A stretch of 64,000 bases of DNA from Phallusia mammillata (lineage: Eukaryota; Chordata; Ascidiacea; Phlebobranchia; Ascidiidae). This document shows, piece by piece, positions 26,501-41,500 of this stretch. The notes below the pieces were generated by a model. It made no database searches, was not told the origin of the DNA, and worked only from the letters and a program-made list of their open reading frames with translations. The stretch covers positions 124,001-188,000 of the forward strand of contig QLIY01000168.1 in assembly GCA_003260075.1 (NCBI GenBank), given 5' to 3'. Position numbers and translations under genes: made by a program. Position 1 is the first letter of the stretch. Each line of letters begins with the position of its first letter.

Positions 26501-29500
26501 AGGCTGTTAAAACCACCATACTCCAAAATAATAGGTTCATTAAAAAATGTTGTTTACAGTTTTGCTACATATACGTCCGTTAGTATTAACATTTATGTTC
26601 AATTTTGGGAACGGTGTAGGCTAATAAGTTTTTTTTTCTTTAAAAACACACCACTATATCATCTTATCTATTTTCTTAATTCAAAACTTGGAACCCGGTT
26701 TTGGGCGATAGGTTAACCTTAATTTCGAGAAAATGGCATTTTTATCACAGTAATAAGCGTACAAAGTCTCTTGCTCAGTAACCAATAACATCGAGAACAT
26801 GTGAACTGCGAAAATACCGCATGGGACAACTTTAAAATCGAAACCCCTCTTACTTGCAAAATATCCATAGCCCGATGTTCATCCGCTTTTTCGTCTGCAT
26901 AATAATCTCCAGTTTGGTTGGTCACGTATTCCTCCATCGGTTCAGGTTCCTAACAAACATGAAACTCGAAAGGCTTTGGTAGAAGGTAATCAACAAAAAC
27001 TGTTTGTCCATTTTTTATGACAATAAACATATTTTGCTTTTTGGTTTGAATAAAACTCTACAATGTAATTAGCAGTCAAGTTGGCCTCTTGTTCCGACTT
27101 AGATTATGCAGCACCATTTAATTCAGTGGTTCTTAAACTTTTTTGACTGCGACCCAAATCGGAGTTTTATGAACATCTCACGACCCAAGCCTCAAACATA
27201 AAAAATGTATTAACGAGACGCAATTTCGAGGCCACGTCGTCGCCGCATAGGAGTCTGCCCGCAACATATACATGTTTAATTTGATGGAACANCCTGCGCG
27301 ACCCATGTTTGGGTCGCGACCCATACTTTGAGAACCACTGATTCAATTTGAGCAAAAACCTTTTTTAACAACGTAAACTGTCAGAGGTTTAAGCTTTTTA
27401 AGGAAGGGCAGAGTGCAGTAAACCTCGGTTAACCCGAACCCTATTGGACCAAAAAAATTGTGCGGATTTATCGACATCCACAGGTTCAAGCCGTATCACA
27501 TTTTAAATCATTTGTACCTCAAGTTTTGTGCTAATTATACGAAGATCCGTATTAGCCGAATCCGGTTTACTGCATATTCGATTGGTTATTTAAAGAAAAA
27601 TAGGTCCACTTAGCAATGCACAAACACAAGTATCTGACGTCAGGTTATAAGACTAGTACACCACAGAAACCTTCGTTTGTAGTGCCCAGCAACATACAAA
27701 AACGTTTGAAACTTTGGGGGCTGGTGGGGTAAATACTGGGGTGAGAAAGACAAACTTCAGGGAAAACTTTAATAAGAAAATCAACAAAAACCAACCACTT
27801 CGAGAGCCAGACTCGATCGAGCTTCACTCTGTCTATGCATTTGAGCAATTTCAAGTTCAAGCTGAAAGATACGCTCCATTTCCTCCTGTTCCGCTTCATT
27901 GAGTTCCATCTCGACCTCTTCTTCTTCCTCTCCTGTGTTCGAGAATGTTCTCTTGTTCACGGTTGAGTAAGCACTGTCGATGTCAGCCGAGTCGATCACA
28001 GCATCGAGGGAGGCTAAGGCCGAAGCCTAAAAGTATGGTTTAAAATTTAATTGTAGTGCAACAGTTTTATTGATATATAAGCTAGATCAAAATCCCTATT
28101 AAAAGCAGCATATTTACTGGCTAAATTTATGTGTTGACATTATTAACGGTTTCAAAATCTAAATTGGTATACAAAACAACTTGATAACAAAAACAGAGAA
28201 TTTTTTGTCCAACATTTTTCTTGCTTATTAACCGTAAACCATTTGGTAAAACCGCCTTTCAAAATTTTATGTGTGAAGGGCTTTTAATTTTCCTAAAGGC
28301 CCTGTTGACAAACTTGCTGAACATTTTTGGGATTTATAGACCCGCTGAATTAACCTAATGGGCCACAAGAGGACCTGCCGACCACAAGTTGAGTACCTCT
28401 GCCCCAATCCTAATAAGTCATGATACTTGCATCCCTTAGTAACAGTTCTTACTCCCCTTAGGAACGCGTTTAACCCTATAGGTGATACCCCTAGTTTTGG
28501 CCCCCCCCCCGAGGACCTGCCGACCACAAGTTGAGTACCTCTGCCCCAATCCTAATAATTCATGATAATTGCATCCCTTAGTAACAGTGCTTACTCCCCT
28601 TAGGAACGCGTGTAACCCTATAGGTGATACCCCTAGTGTTGTGGATTGCTTCCAACATACCAACATACCTTATTCCAGGCATAAATACATATTTAATGTT
28701 ACTTTCGTTCGAAAAAGCAAAAGTTACTGCACTGGATACAAACTTACATGTTCTCCATCAATTGATTTACGTTGTGTCGCAAATTCCTCCGCAGGAGGAG
28801 AAAGTGGGGGAGGTGGGGGAGGAGAGGGAAGAGCATTATTTTGCTCCTGATCGACCGCAGCAGCTTCCTTTGCCAACTCCGCTTCACGGGCCATCTTGAA
28901 TAAATAAGGGATATAAGATGTCAGTAATAAAACATTAAAGCGCCGACATATTTGTAAAAAAATAGCTTAGGGTTCCTACGGTACTGACAAAGATTTAAAC
29001 ATATAATAACGTGTATAAAATGTACACGTAACGTTTAAGTATAAAAAATACAATGATTTAAAAACGGTTGTTATTACACCTAAAAGCAACTGTTTAAAAA
29101 TATTAAATAAACAACATTTGATTCAAATGTGGAGGTAAATGTAAGAAAGTAAAAAGCCCCCCCCCCATGATTTAAAAACGGTTGTTATTACACCTAAAAG
29201 CAACTGTTTAAAAAAATTAAATGAACAACATTTGATGCAAATGTGGAGGTAAATGTAAGAAAGTAAAAAACGTATAATTTATTTGCAAACCACGGGACGA
29301 TTTCCGTAAATTTAAGGCTCACTCACCCGCTCTCGTTCTTCCTGTTCTTTACGTTTTCTCTCCTCAGCTTCACGAGCAAGTCTTTCTCGTTCTAATCGGG
29401 CCTTTAACGAAACAAAATATTAGACGTTTAATGTGACTTTGTGAAAAAGGTAATTGCACTGTTTTGAAACAAAAGAGAAAGAGAAAAAAGGCAAACCTGT

Positions 29501-32500
29501 TCTTCTCTCTGCTTTCTCTCCCTTTCCATCTGTTCCTTGAGTGCTTTAAGTTGTCTGTGTTTTTCCAACAAAACCTAAAATTGTAAATAAAGTGTCTATA
29601 ATAAGCAATAACCAAAAACATAAAACTTCGTATGGCTTAATATTCTTCAAATCAGGAACAGTACTGAATTGATAAAATGATAAAAATTGTAAAACCTCCC
29701 ATATGCGTTGAAAACTTGTAAAAAAAGCGAAAGTGGTTTAAAGCGCCATTGTTTATAACGCTGAGTTTAAATAAAAAGGCTTCCAAAATTAAACAATGAG
29801 TAATTTATTCGAAAACATTTGGATCAAAACAAGAAAGGTTTTGCCCCCCCCCCAGTTTAAATAAAAAGGCTTCCAAAATTAAACAATGAGTAATTTATTC
29901 GGAAACATTGGGATGAAAACAAGAAAGGTTTTGAAAAAACAATGAATATTTTTTAGGACAAGGTTTTAAAACACTGACAAAAAAAATCGATTTTGTGCGC
30001 TGAAATACTGGATTTTGAACAAAAACGGTTTTGGAAACACTGAAAAGCAATTTTATTCAAGCGTGAACTTACCTTGAACATTTTTCTAGCAGCTCGACCT
30101 CTCGTATATTTCTGCAGCACAATGGTTGCTTCGACCCGTTTTCTTTCTCGTTCTCGCTTTTCGGCCAGCAGAACTTGAAAAAGTTTCCTTGCTTTTCGGC
30201 CTCTCTCAAATTTCTGCATCGTCAGGATTGCCTTGTAAGCTCGTTTAAATTTTCTTCTTGCTACAAATCCCCCCCCCCCCATTTTGTAAACGTTTGATAA
30301 AACTAATTCACTACATTTTGCTAAACTTTTATATTTTGTTAAAGTTACATTAAGATAATGCGTTCCAGTTTAAACGTGTAACTTGACAGGACATTTCGGA
30401 TTTTTCTGATTTAACTATCGGTTAAAATTTAAACTGCTAACTTTATTTACTTTTGTGTTAAGTTCAATTTTAATCCTACATTTTATTACTTTTTGCACAT
30501 AAAGCCCCCCCCCCATTTTGTAAACGTTTGATAAAACTAATTCACTACATTTTGCTAAACTTGTCATATTTAGTTAAAGTTGCATTAAGATAATTCGTTC
30601 CAGTTTTAAACGTGTAACTTGACAGGACATTTCGAACACATTTTTCTGATTTAACTATCGGTTAAAATTTAAACTCCTAACTTTATTTACTTTTGTGTTA
30701 AGTTTAATTTTAATCCTACATTTTATTACTTTTTGCACATAAACAATAATAAATGCTTTTTATTAGTGATGCACCGAGTTTTGGTTGGCCGAAACATTTC
30801 GGCCGAATGCGCTGTTTTTCGATGTTTCGGTTTCGGCCCGAACTTTTTTGAAAATTCGGCCGAAACCGAACTTTTTTATTGCATGGAATTAATGCCCAAA
30901 CTATCATTTTCACCAATACGAAACGTCATAAATCAACTAATTGTTGATTCTAAATCTATAAAATACGAGCCACGTTGTCTGCAATATATTGCAAGTTTAG
31001 TAAAGCTTCCACATTGTGGAAGTGATTTTGATTTGTCATATTTCACTTCACTTGCATCAACGACACAGTTCAGTTGAAAACAGCCGCGTAGTTGGCTTTG
31101 GTCAACCCTTTAAATCTAAGCCAGCCCAACTTTAAATCTAAGTTCACTCCGAGCCGAGTTTTAAAAAGAAAGTCCAATGGTAAAACAACACCCACCCGGA
31201 CGAATCGTTGTGCATGTACGCAGCTCGATTTCAAACGGAGAAAATATTTTCGCGCCGCAACAGCTCTCATCACTGATTGGATGATAATAACGGCACCTGA
31301 CACTTTCTCAAAGCGCGCCTTTTCCAGCTTCTGCTCAAGAATCTCTTTCACAAATGCCTGAAAAACGTCAATAAGGTGCATTTTATTGTAAACATTGTGA
31401 TACAGGTTTGGTATGCTGTTATGCTATGTTACGCAACAGCAGATGCCAGGGGAAAAAGATAGAAGTGTTGTAATTGTTGATAATAAGACAAAATAAAGAC
31501 TCTAGTCACTGGTGAGATTCAATTTTTTTGTTAGCCGGTTCTATCACAAAAGTCACATTTTTCAACCGGTTCTGTTACAAAAAGTCCATTGACAGTAACC
31601 GGCGTAATATACTAACCGGTTCGCTGATCTCAATAAATGTCGTAAGACGGTTCTATAGAACCGGAGCGAACCGGCTGAATCCCACCACTGACTCTAGTCA
31701 AAAATCAGGACATTTCTCAGAAATATGGACAATATTTTTTCAATTTTTGACATATTGCTTTTTAAAGTAAGGAAAAGCCTTAGAAATAAGAAAGGTATGG
31801 CCATTAGGTGACTCCATTTTTTTTCAAAACTGGCACAGATTGAAGAGAGTTTTTGCAAACAAAAACCACGACGTACCTTAGTGTGCCCAAGTCGCCAGTT
31901 GGTGCCTTCAGGGTCAACTTGATTTAAAACTTCCTTGCTGTGATCACGTGGTTCTTTGTCGGATGCGAGCGCGCAAATCATTCCGTACCTAAAATCAGCG
32001 ATAACGTTTTTCTTAAAGTATAACATTGTAATCGGCAAAGCTCATTTTCTCGACTGTACTTGTGTTAGTTGTAAAACATCATGTTTAAAATCGTGAATGT
32101 TTGTTAAATATTGCTTGTTCAAGAAAAATCTCAAACCAAATCCTGCTAGTGGATTTTGGTAAAGACGTATTTTATCATACCAACGGTCACAAAAGGTATT
32201 TGGTAACATTTTGACGGGCCGTATATCGCTTTTAATCAACCGGAATCAGACAACGCTTTTATTGAACCGTAAAATAGGTGAATTCTTGTCATTTAGTTTT
32301 GTTACTTCGTCACTTTGGAACCAAGCACTAGCAACCCATAATACACAAAAATGTGTCTTTAGAAATATTACCAAAGCTATTACAGAACAAAACTTAGACA
32401 AGAGCCATTACGAATAAAAAAGCTGCAGACAGTGCACATTTTTTTACATCTCAGACATTTAAGGTCTTATCCATTGAGCTGGTGACAAGACATATCCAGA

Positions 32501-35500
32501 AATATTACACAGTATATCAAATAAATATTACACAAGTGTCAGTCATTTTTGCGTTCAAGTATGCAACGGCTTGCAAAGTCAAAAACAATGCAGCAAAGGA
32601 CCTGTCCAGGAAGTCTTTGTACGGTCTCCTTACAGGAAATCCTGCTTTTCGAACCCGCACGGTCTCAAGCATACCCGAGTAGCGGAGTTGGTTAAGAACA
32701 ATGCCTGGATTGAAGTTTTCTGGAACCTACAGGAAGAAGCAAGAATTAGCGGGGAATTTCTACTGAGCGCTGCTTTGAATCCTCAAATGATATTGTCTCG
32801 TTCAAAGCTTCTATAGGGCAAAGGTTCTTAATTTTTTTATTATAGATATTCTTAAGATAAAACAGATGAATTTTAAATACCCAGTTTTTCAAAAACTAAA
32901 ATTACCAACTATGACGTCACAAAAGCATGACGTCACGCAACTGATTATTTGGATGAGTAAAACCTAAATTAGGCCTGAAATATAGAGTTACCAAGGTTAA
33001 AATACGCTACAAATGTTGCGTGACGTCATGCTTTTGTGACGTCATAGTTGATAATTTTAGTTTTTGAAGTGCAAGCCAGGCCCGAATCAAGCCAGTTTTA
33101 TTTTATTCCCAAACCTGACCCAAATAGCCCGGCCTGATCTACATTCAGAGTACAACAAAATTTTTGTCGTTACCTTTTCCAAATTCGGTTTTACGCATCG
33201 CACAAAGAACGGACTTGCTGACGACAATCGTTCCATCAGAGCATGTAGCGATTTCTGCAAAGGAAAAGTGGTTGGGTTAGGATTCAAACTTTGTTCTGTA
33301 TGCTTGTTAACTATCGACAAAAAGTTGTGTAAAAATGCTTACTTTGAAATGTCCACTTGCGGTCACGGCAGACTGCTTTTTCCGAGCCTTTCCGGAGTCT
33401 TCCGAATTTCCCCGAACTTTCTCGAACATGTCGTATATGAGGTCACAGCTAAAAAAATGAACACGTGTTTTTGGCGGTATTCAAGCTTTAGTTTAACCTT
33501 TTGTGCAAAGGGTAAGAAAGCTTGTATGTATTGAATGATATATCCTGTTGTAGACCTTTTACCGGGCACTATTGTACTTATCAGTACAGAGTGTCGAATA
33601 ATTTGAAACCGTATTGTCACAGCCATTGTTGAAACGTCCGCAATATAATGTACAACCTATACAAGGTCTTTTTTTTTTTTTGCAGTTTTTTTTTATGAAG
33701 TTACTTTTCAAGTCAGTGTCGTGTGTTGCCAAAAACTCAGTAGATAATGTTACCTTGAGTCTTTTAACAACCCGAGAAGATCATCTCTAAATGTATCTCT
33801 GTTTTTCTCCAAAAAACCGTCGATGTCGTAAAGAACCTTTAAAAAAAAGAAGTTTTACGCCCTGAACTTAGCTATAGACTTAAATACATGCTATTCAAAC
33901 GTCTAATTATGCAAATAGCCAACATTTTACAACAAATGAGCACGATATGCAACTTCAATGGCAATTTTATTCTCACTTAATCTTTTTTTTAATCCGTGTC
34001 TTATGTACCAAAGCCAAGAAAAATGCATTAAGGTTTTGTTTAAAAAATATAAACTTTTCATTGGAAAAAAAGAAATTTCCGTTTGAAAAGTTGTAAACAG
34101 TGCCACTTGCATTAAGACAAAAAGTACATGATGCCTTATATTAGTAGCAGTAAGTTATTGGATGTAGTGCTTTGTATATATCGACCAGTGTGTACACAAA
34201 TACGAACATTTGTGTTGACAAAACAAGTCTTACCTCTCCCGCGTAATGTTTGATGCCGAATTTGTTTCCTGTGACACGCGGTTTCACGTAAAACGCGTTT
34301 TTCTGCGGAAAATAAACAAGGGCATTGAGTAGTGGAAGATAACAATCTAACATACTGTTTTTTGAAGACGAAAAACCACCATACTAAAGGGTCAAGGGTT
34401 ATAGGTTGTTTTGGAGTTTTTACCACATAATCAGTGGTGGAATTCAATTTTTTTTGTCAGCCGGTTCTATCACAAAAGTCATAGTTTTCAGCCAATTCTG
34501 TTACAAAAAGTCCATTGAAAGTAATGCTCACCGGTTCGCTGATATCATAAAATTTCGTGAGACGGTTCTATAGAACCGGTGCGAACCGGCTGAATCCCAC
34601 CACTGCGCATAACGCAAACTAATGATCGCAAAATTTAACCAAGGAAAACATACTNAAAGTCCATTGACAGTAACCAGTAATGCTAACCAGTTCGCTGATC
34701 TCAGAAAAATTTCGTGAGACGATTCTACAGAACTGGTGCGAACCGGCTGAATCCCACCACAAACTAATGATCGTAAAATTAAACCAAGGAAAAATTAGTT
34801 TTTTCCACACACTCCCCCCCCCCGAGACGGTTCTATAGAACCGGTGCGAACCGGCTGAATCCCACCACTGCGCATAACGCAAACTAATGATCGCAAAATT
34901 TAACCAAGGAAAACATACTTTTTTTCACACAGTTTTAAATATCAGGTTCTGACAAATTACGTTTTTTAATCTAATGTAGATATTTGGTAGCAAGTAAAAA
35001 AATAACACAAGGTTTTGAGGCAAATATACGTTTGAAAAGATGTGAATTTCACACACAACAAAACAACACACGGAAGCAGACCACTCAGCATATTTGGCAA
35101 TAACTGCAGTCAAAATATCAGTCAGCAAGTTTCGTTGTATCTTGGAAAAGTTTAGAACGTCACACAAACTGCAGATTGCCAGTTCATTTTTTGGCAAGAA
35201 GTTACCACTAAAACGAAACTGATTTCCTGGTAAACTTCTTTGGCTTAAATGTTTCCCCAATGACCCGATTGTGAGTCATGGTTTACTTTGCAGATAAAAA
35301 GTGGTGACCATTTAAAACCAAAAACTATTTGACAATAAAAAATTCTTGGTAAGGCAGTATATTAGTGTAATTTATAGCCAGTATTTCAGTGCTGCACCTA
35401 TATACATTTTTTTTTTCAGGGCCAAAAAGGCCAATTACCCATAAAAGCTTACAAAATCCAGCAGAAGCAATTTTGGTTTTAACTTTTCAATGTTTCTATC

Positions 35501-38500
35501 ATTAACATTAAACGAAACATTAGAAGTGGTATACTAAATAAGATAAGATTGCTTATTTATTAATTGAAATTTAACAACCATAAATTGTATGCCAAAAATA
35601 TGGCATTTACGGCATTTTTTTGCAGTTTGGTGTTTGTCAAGTCTAGTATACACAAGATGACAACAAATTTACATTTTTTTATCCTAAGGCTATAATTATT
35701 TGTCGGGCGGACTTAACAAATACCAAGGTTAACCAACATCCAGGCGCAGACGTTTAATCATTCGCTCTAACCATCATCAGTGCAGATCACCAACTCTGGC
35801 AGTTGATTTGTTAATTAAACTACTTATCGAGTCTGTGTATATTGTACCCAAGCTTATACCAAACTGTAGTTCAGCAGTTTTCAACTCTACTTACTGCATG
35901 TTGGCTGTGGAGTTTCTGCAGCAGGGATTTATCCGTTCCTTTGGGAAATCTGCTCTCTTCGTTGATGAGTGAAATTAATCCTAAGTTCTTCTCAACCAGA
36001 TCCAGACATTCACTATTATCTGACCACTGTACGTCGCACCAGTCTATGCCCTCCCTGTGAAATTAAGTTCATTAAAATCTTTGCTTAATCATCTTGGAAT
36101 TTTTATTGTACATGTCACATCTTAGGGTTTTACTGTACTAATATTTATGACAGTAGAATAATGTGTCTAAACTTAAAAAATGTATTGATCTATTGGTCAA
36201 AAACAAAATAGCAAAAGATCAATTTTCGGTTGTTTATGTCAGTCTGATTCTAATGCTAATCGGCCTTTCAAAATAACAAAATCGACGTTGAAAACAGTTG
36301 TATTACAGTTTTGTTGGATTTTTTAACAAAAACAATCTGGTTTTACACCATAATTTTAACTGTAATTGGCGTTCAAATGAAAAATACTTTAGATGTTGGA
36401 TTTTTGTTCCATATGATGCAGAATACACTTTTTAGAGCCCCTCAGTGTAACTCTAAATTCTAATATATTGTAGCAACTGACTTGTTATATTCAATTTGTT
36501 CCAAACTGAAAATGTGACGGTTGAAAAACTCCTGAAGCTTCTCGTTGGCAAAGTTAATGCAGAACTGTTCAAATCGGTTCACCTAAAAAAAAATGGTAAC
36601 TTTAAAGTTGTTAGTCTTGCACCTAAAACACAGCAACCATTTTTGGTAAGGCTGAAATATAGTTCAAAACAGTGTGCACTGTCTGCATCAAATAATTTAT
36701 TGGCTTAAAGTTTTTACATTAATGTTGAAATGTTTTAAGGCACACGACATTTATACACGCAATCTACATCCAGTCGGAACATTATTTAACAGGCACAGTT
36801 GTTATAAAGTGCATATACTTACGGCAAAGTTTTCGAAACCGAAGATATCCAAGATGCCGATAAAATGAAAATCATCCGGCCCCTTGATTCTGTGGTTTAC
36901 TCTGGAGATAATCCAACGAAACAATTGAGAGTATAGCGCCATGGAAAGGGAGTCACGTGAGTCGCAAGCCTGCCAATCACAGAGCAGTAAAGTTTAAACG
37001 CGCCAATGTGTGACTTTTAAATTAGGCAAGGTTCATTTAAACACAGAAAAAAGCTGTTGGGTTTTTTTCGCTGCAAAAATATGAACCGTATATGGTATAC
37101 GCAATAAAACATACAATGAGTATAAACTGCCGTAAGTCGTAAATTTAAGCAGTTCCTAACCTCGTTTGGGGTAATTCCACCAAAACATTACGAAGAAAAT
37201 CAAAATACTTATATATTTACCCCCTGTACCTTCTAGAAGCACGAAGCACCAAAGGGGTATGATATATGGTGTTAAAATAATTGGTTGTTTGGGTTTAATT
37301 GTAAACGTTTATCAAAGTCACACTTTATCGACAGCACAACAAAGTATCTTAGCTCATTTTACGGTTTTAATTACAAGACTGTTTTCTTTTTTCAATTTTG
37401 TTTTTTTAGGTTCCATGGTTTACTGTGCGTGAGAACTATTCAACAATTGGCGAGTCACGGTGACGCAATTCCGTAACTTGCTGAGTCATTAAGTCAGCAG
37501 CGTTCAAACTAATTTGCGTTCGCTCAATGACGTCCAGGGTTTACTTATAGGTGACGTCATACTCATTGTTCTTTTATGAAAAGGTACGAAGGTGAATTCG
37601 GGTCCTAAAGAGCAATCTCTGCAAATAGTTTGTTAACTTCGCAAATGTGAAAGTTTAGGGTGCTCCAATAACAAAAAACATTTTTTTTCAATTTTAAGTT
37701 TTGCTCAAAGCCACCTAAAAAAATAAAAAGTAGAGCAAATCATCTTTAATTTATCATACTGTTTTCATTATAAGCTCTTTAAAAATATTTATTTTACTTA
37801 AACAGCAAATATTACGTTAGTATTTAGCAAATTACAATGCAACCAGTTATAACCTGCTTTACACCCCCCCCCCAGCGTTCAAACTAATTTGCGTTCGCTC
37901 AATGACGTCCAGGGTTTACTTTTATGTGAAGTCATACTCATTGTTCTTTTATGAAAAGGTAAAAATGTTGATTGGGGTTCTAAAGAGCAATCTCTGCAAA
38001 TAGTTTGTTAACTTCGCAAATGTGAAAGTTTAGGGTGCTCCAATAACAAAAAACATTTTTTTTTCAATTTTAAGTTTTGCTCAAAGCCACCTAAAAAAAT
38101 AAAAAGTAGAGCAAATCATCTTTAATTTATCATACTGTTTTCATTATAAGCTCTTTAAAAAATATCTATTTTACTTAAACAGCAAATATTGCGTTAGTAT
38201 TCAGCAAATTACAATGCAACCAGTTATAACCTGCTTTACTTAAAATTAATGTGAAATATTCCATTAAAATACAGTGCAAAAACATTTTCCGTAAGTCGTT
38301 GCACCCCTAACCTGATCAACACTCTGTGGCGATGTGATATTTTCTCCCCGTAACTTCATCGTTTTCTCCTTCATCACAGCTTCAAGTCTTTCACTGTCAA
38401 TTCCGAGAAGCTGAGATGTTTGGTCCACCACTGTAAATAGCAAAGTCAATTTATGTCAACATCATTTCAAGCTTACCATTAATATTTTTGATCCTAATAC

Positions 38501-41500
38501 GCCAGGCTAATCAAACGCGTTGCACTGAATCAAGTTTTAGCGGGACTGTGTATGCCGTGATCGCTGGTCTGTATGAACGCTTTAGGGCTGACCCAGTAGC
38601 CTAATGAATTTATGTTCAAGTAACAAACGCTGTTTTATTATTTGCACTTCGTAGTGAGTGTTTGGTTGGATGTGCTAACAGTAAAAGACATTAACTAAAT
38701 TTTGTTACAAATATAACCAATGTAGCCTCTCATATTACTAATGATGGCATGAGCATTTGCCGAAACGTTTGCATAATAAGGCATGACGCTTTTTACGTCT
38801 ATTTGAATCGTTATATTCGTCAATAAATAAGAATAAACTATAGAAACATGAATCAAGTTTATGTCACTATGTGCTGTCAAAAAAGCTACGTTCTTAAGCT
38901 TCGTGCAGTCAAACACAACGAATTTCACGATTTTGTTAACAAAGTGATTTACCATGTAGGTTTGTTACAGTTTACCGCATCAAGCGTGCCCGGAACTCGC
39001 TTTAAAAACGCGACATATTGGCATATTTTGAACAAAACACCAACTGCATTGTGATACACCACACAGCAGAAACCACACAGGAAAAAGTACTTCCACATCA
39101 CATGCTACAACGTGGCAGGTGGCCAAGTCGAATTGAACAGTGCGGAAATTAATCACACAAATATATACACAACACAATAATAGCATGCACTAATAGAGCA
39201 ATAGCTTGGTATCTGATGTGAATGCCAGTGTTAGTGAAATCACTACAAATCAATTCATGTAGTTTGGCAGCCAATTAGGCACAAATTAATTTGGATAAAT
39301 GATGGTCTTGAATGGTAGTTTAATTGGAATTTAATTGCCAGGGAATTTGCATAAAGCAAATGTTGTTTTCAATTTACGACATTGTGGAGAATTTACATTT
39401 GTAATTTGCTCATGGGCTGCATGTTTTGTTTACAATTTACTGCAACGTTTGGAATTTGTTTTTCAAATCTAGAAGTTGTTCAACGTAAACCAATGCTTTG
39501 GTAAATGCCAAAACGTAACAATAAAGTAAATATATTGACTTGCATATCTCTTATATCTTTTTTAAAACAAATGAAAAGGTATTCGCTGACTACAATGATA
39601 AAATCTATCTAATTTTTCCATCTTAAAAACACATGAAAAAACACTACCTACAAATTATTTTTATGTCTAACTGATCATAATTTAATCACCATAAACAAGA
39701 ATTACGCTTATGGTGTACTACTGTAGTCAAGATTTTAAACAAAATCTCGTAACTATTGGCACACAAAATGATTAAATTTCCGTGGATATTAATTGCGGTG
39801 ATGGGACTTAGTGCAAACGCCACTCTACGGCCAGTGCGGCAAAAATATTAGTCGCAAATCTTCAGAAATTATGCGGTGGAGTTAATTCCATGCATGCAAT
39901 GACGTCACTACGAGTGCTACGGCAACGGTATCACTACTACAGGGAAAGTACCTGGTAAACTGCGTGGAGGCAAAATCGCTTTTCCTATACCGGAGGCGAA
40001 AACAAGGTTTTCAGTTGATAAATGAAAATAAAAGTGAAAAAAAAAAAGAAATAGGAAGAAAAATAAGTTTGTTATGTTTGAAAGTTGAAAAATATTCCCA
40101 ATTGCACAATAAAGTAGACGGTATTGTTAAAAATTTGAAAATAACGTTCAGAAAACTAAAGAATAGTTTAAGGAGAGCATAAAAAGTAAATTCCTAAAGA
40201 CAGTCTATAACTAAATATTGTGAAGTTAATCTTAGCAACAGTGTTAAAAGATCGCAGTAACTTTATATCTTCGCACAACATGAAAAGCATAGAGATGTAA
40301 CATTGTTGTAATTTTAGGTCAAATCTTCAAAAAAATATTAAGTTGAGGTTTTTCACATCCTTTTAAGTGAACTTTGTTTAGGTTTTTGATGATAACCATA
40401 TAGGTCAAGCATTAAGATAGGAAACTTACCGTCCATTTCGACCACTTGGGCACCACCAGCATTTGCAAAAGCCACATTTCCTAGTTGCAATATTCCAGCC
40501 AACACGCTCTTCATATCCTCACGTTGGCCATCTTTAAAGCCAATAGTCACAAGGGATTGCTGCAAAAACAATATTACACAGTTTTACACAGTCACTTATA
40601 TTCACTAGTTGCAGAGTGTGGGTCCCGAAAAGACTCCTGTCGTAGGTTCGAATCCCACCACAGGCTAGATTTTTTTTTCTAGCCTAGGCCTTGCCATGTG
40701 GGAATGCTTTGGTACCGACTGATTCGGTATGAAGCCTTCGATGGGCCTGGCATACCACGATGATCAGTTCCATTCATAGTTCAGTAAGGACGGCATAGTT
40801 TTATTTCCCTGTTGGTGCTAGTTTATAGACGCACAAGTGTGTTTATGTGTCACCGATTTTTTCGCTTTATAAGAATAATTGTGTTTCAAGATATGCCATT
40901 ATCCTGATGAATGCGTCCCGTATGGGACATCAAAACGTCGGTTGTTTATAATAGTACTGCTGGAAGAGCCAATACTCATCTAGTCATTATGCCTGGCAGC
41001 AACAACTCATGAGAAGTTTGAATGATAAACCATTAGTACTGTGTGAGTGTTTGAACTGAACAGAATCTATTTAAATAAAAACTGAAGATGCTAGTCAGGC
41101 GAAATGTTTATTTTCCATGTAAATTCATTGACTAATTCTGTTTCCCAGAAAAAAGTTTGCGTTCTTGGTAAACCCCCCCCCCTTTAAATAAAAACTGAAG
41201 ATGCTAGTCAGGCGAAATGTTTATTTTCCAAGTAAATTCATTGACTAATTCTGTTACCCAGAAAAAAGTTTGCGTTCTTGGTTATATGTCGGGTAACTGT
41301 TATGGATTAGCAACCGTGTTTTTTTACCATTACGGAACTGCATGAAACAAAAGTTTCACATTACCCTACTTGGAAGTGTTGTACGAACACTTGGCTAGTA
41401 GTTTTGCATACAAGCAGTTGGCAAACGACCGTGGTTAAGTTTTTAGCCAGAAATGAACCTGACGTCATTCCGTTAAATTTGTAATTGTTGGCAAATTGGC

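Noticed and set aside
33064-33534. 156-residue plus-strand open frame
   Set aside because: Antisense shadow of MYO10 exons 17 and 18.
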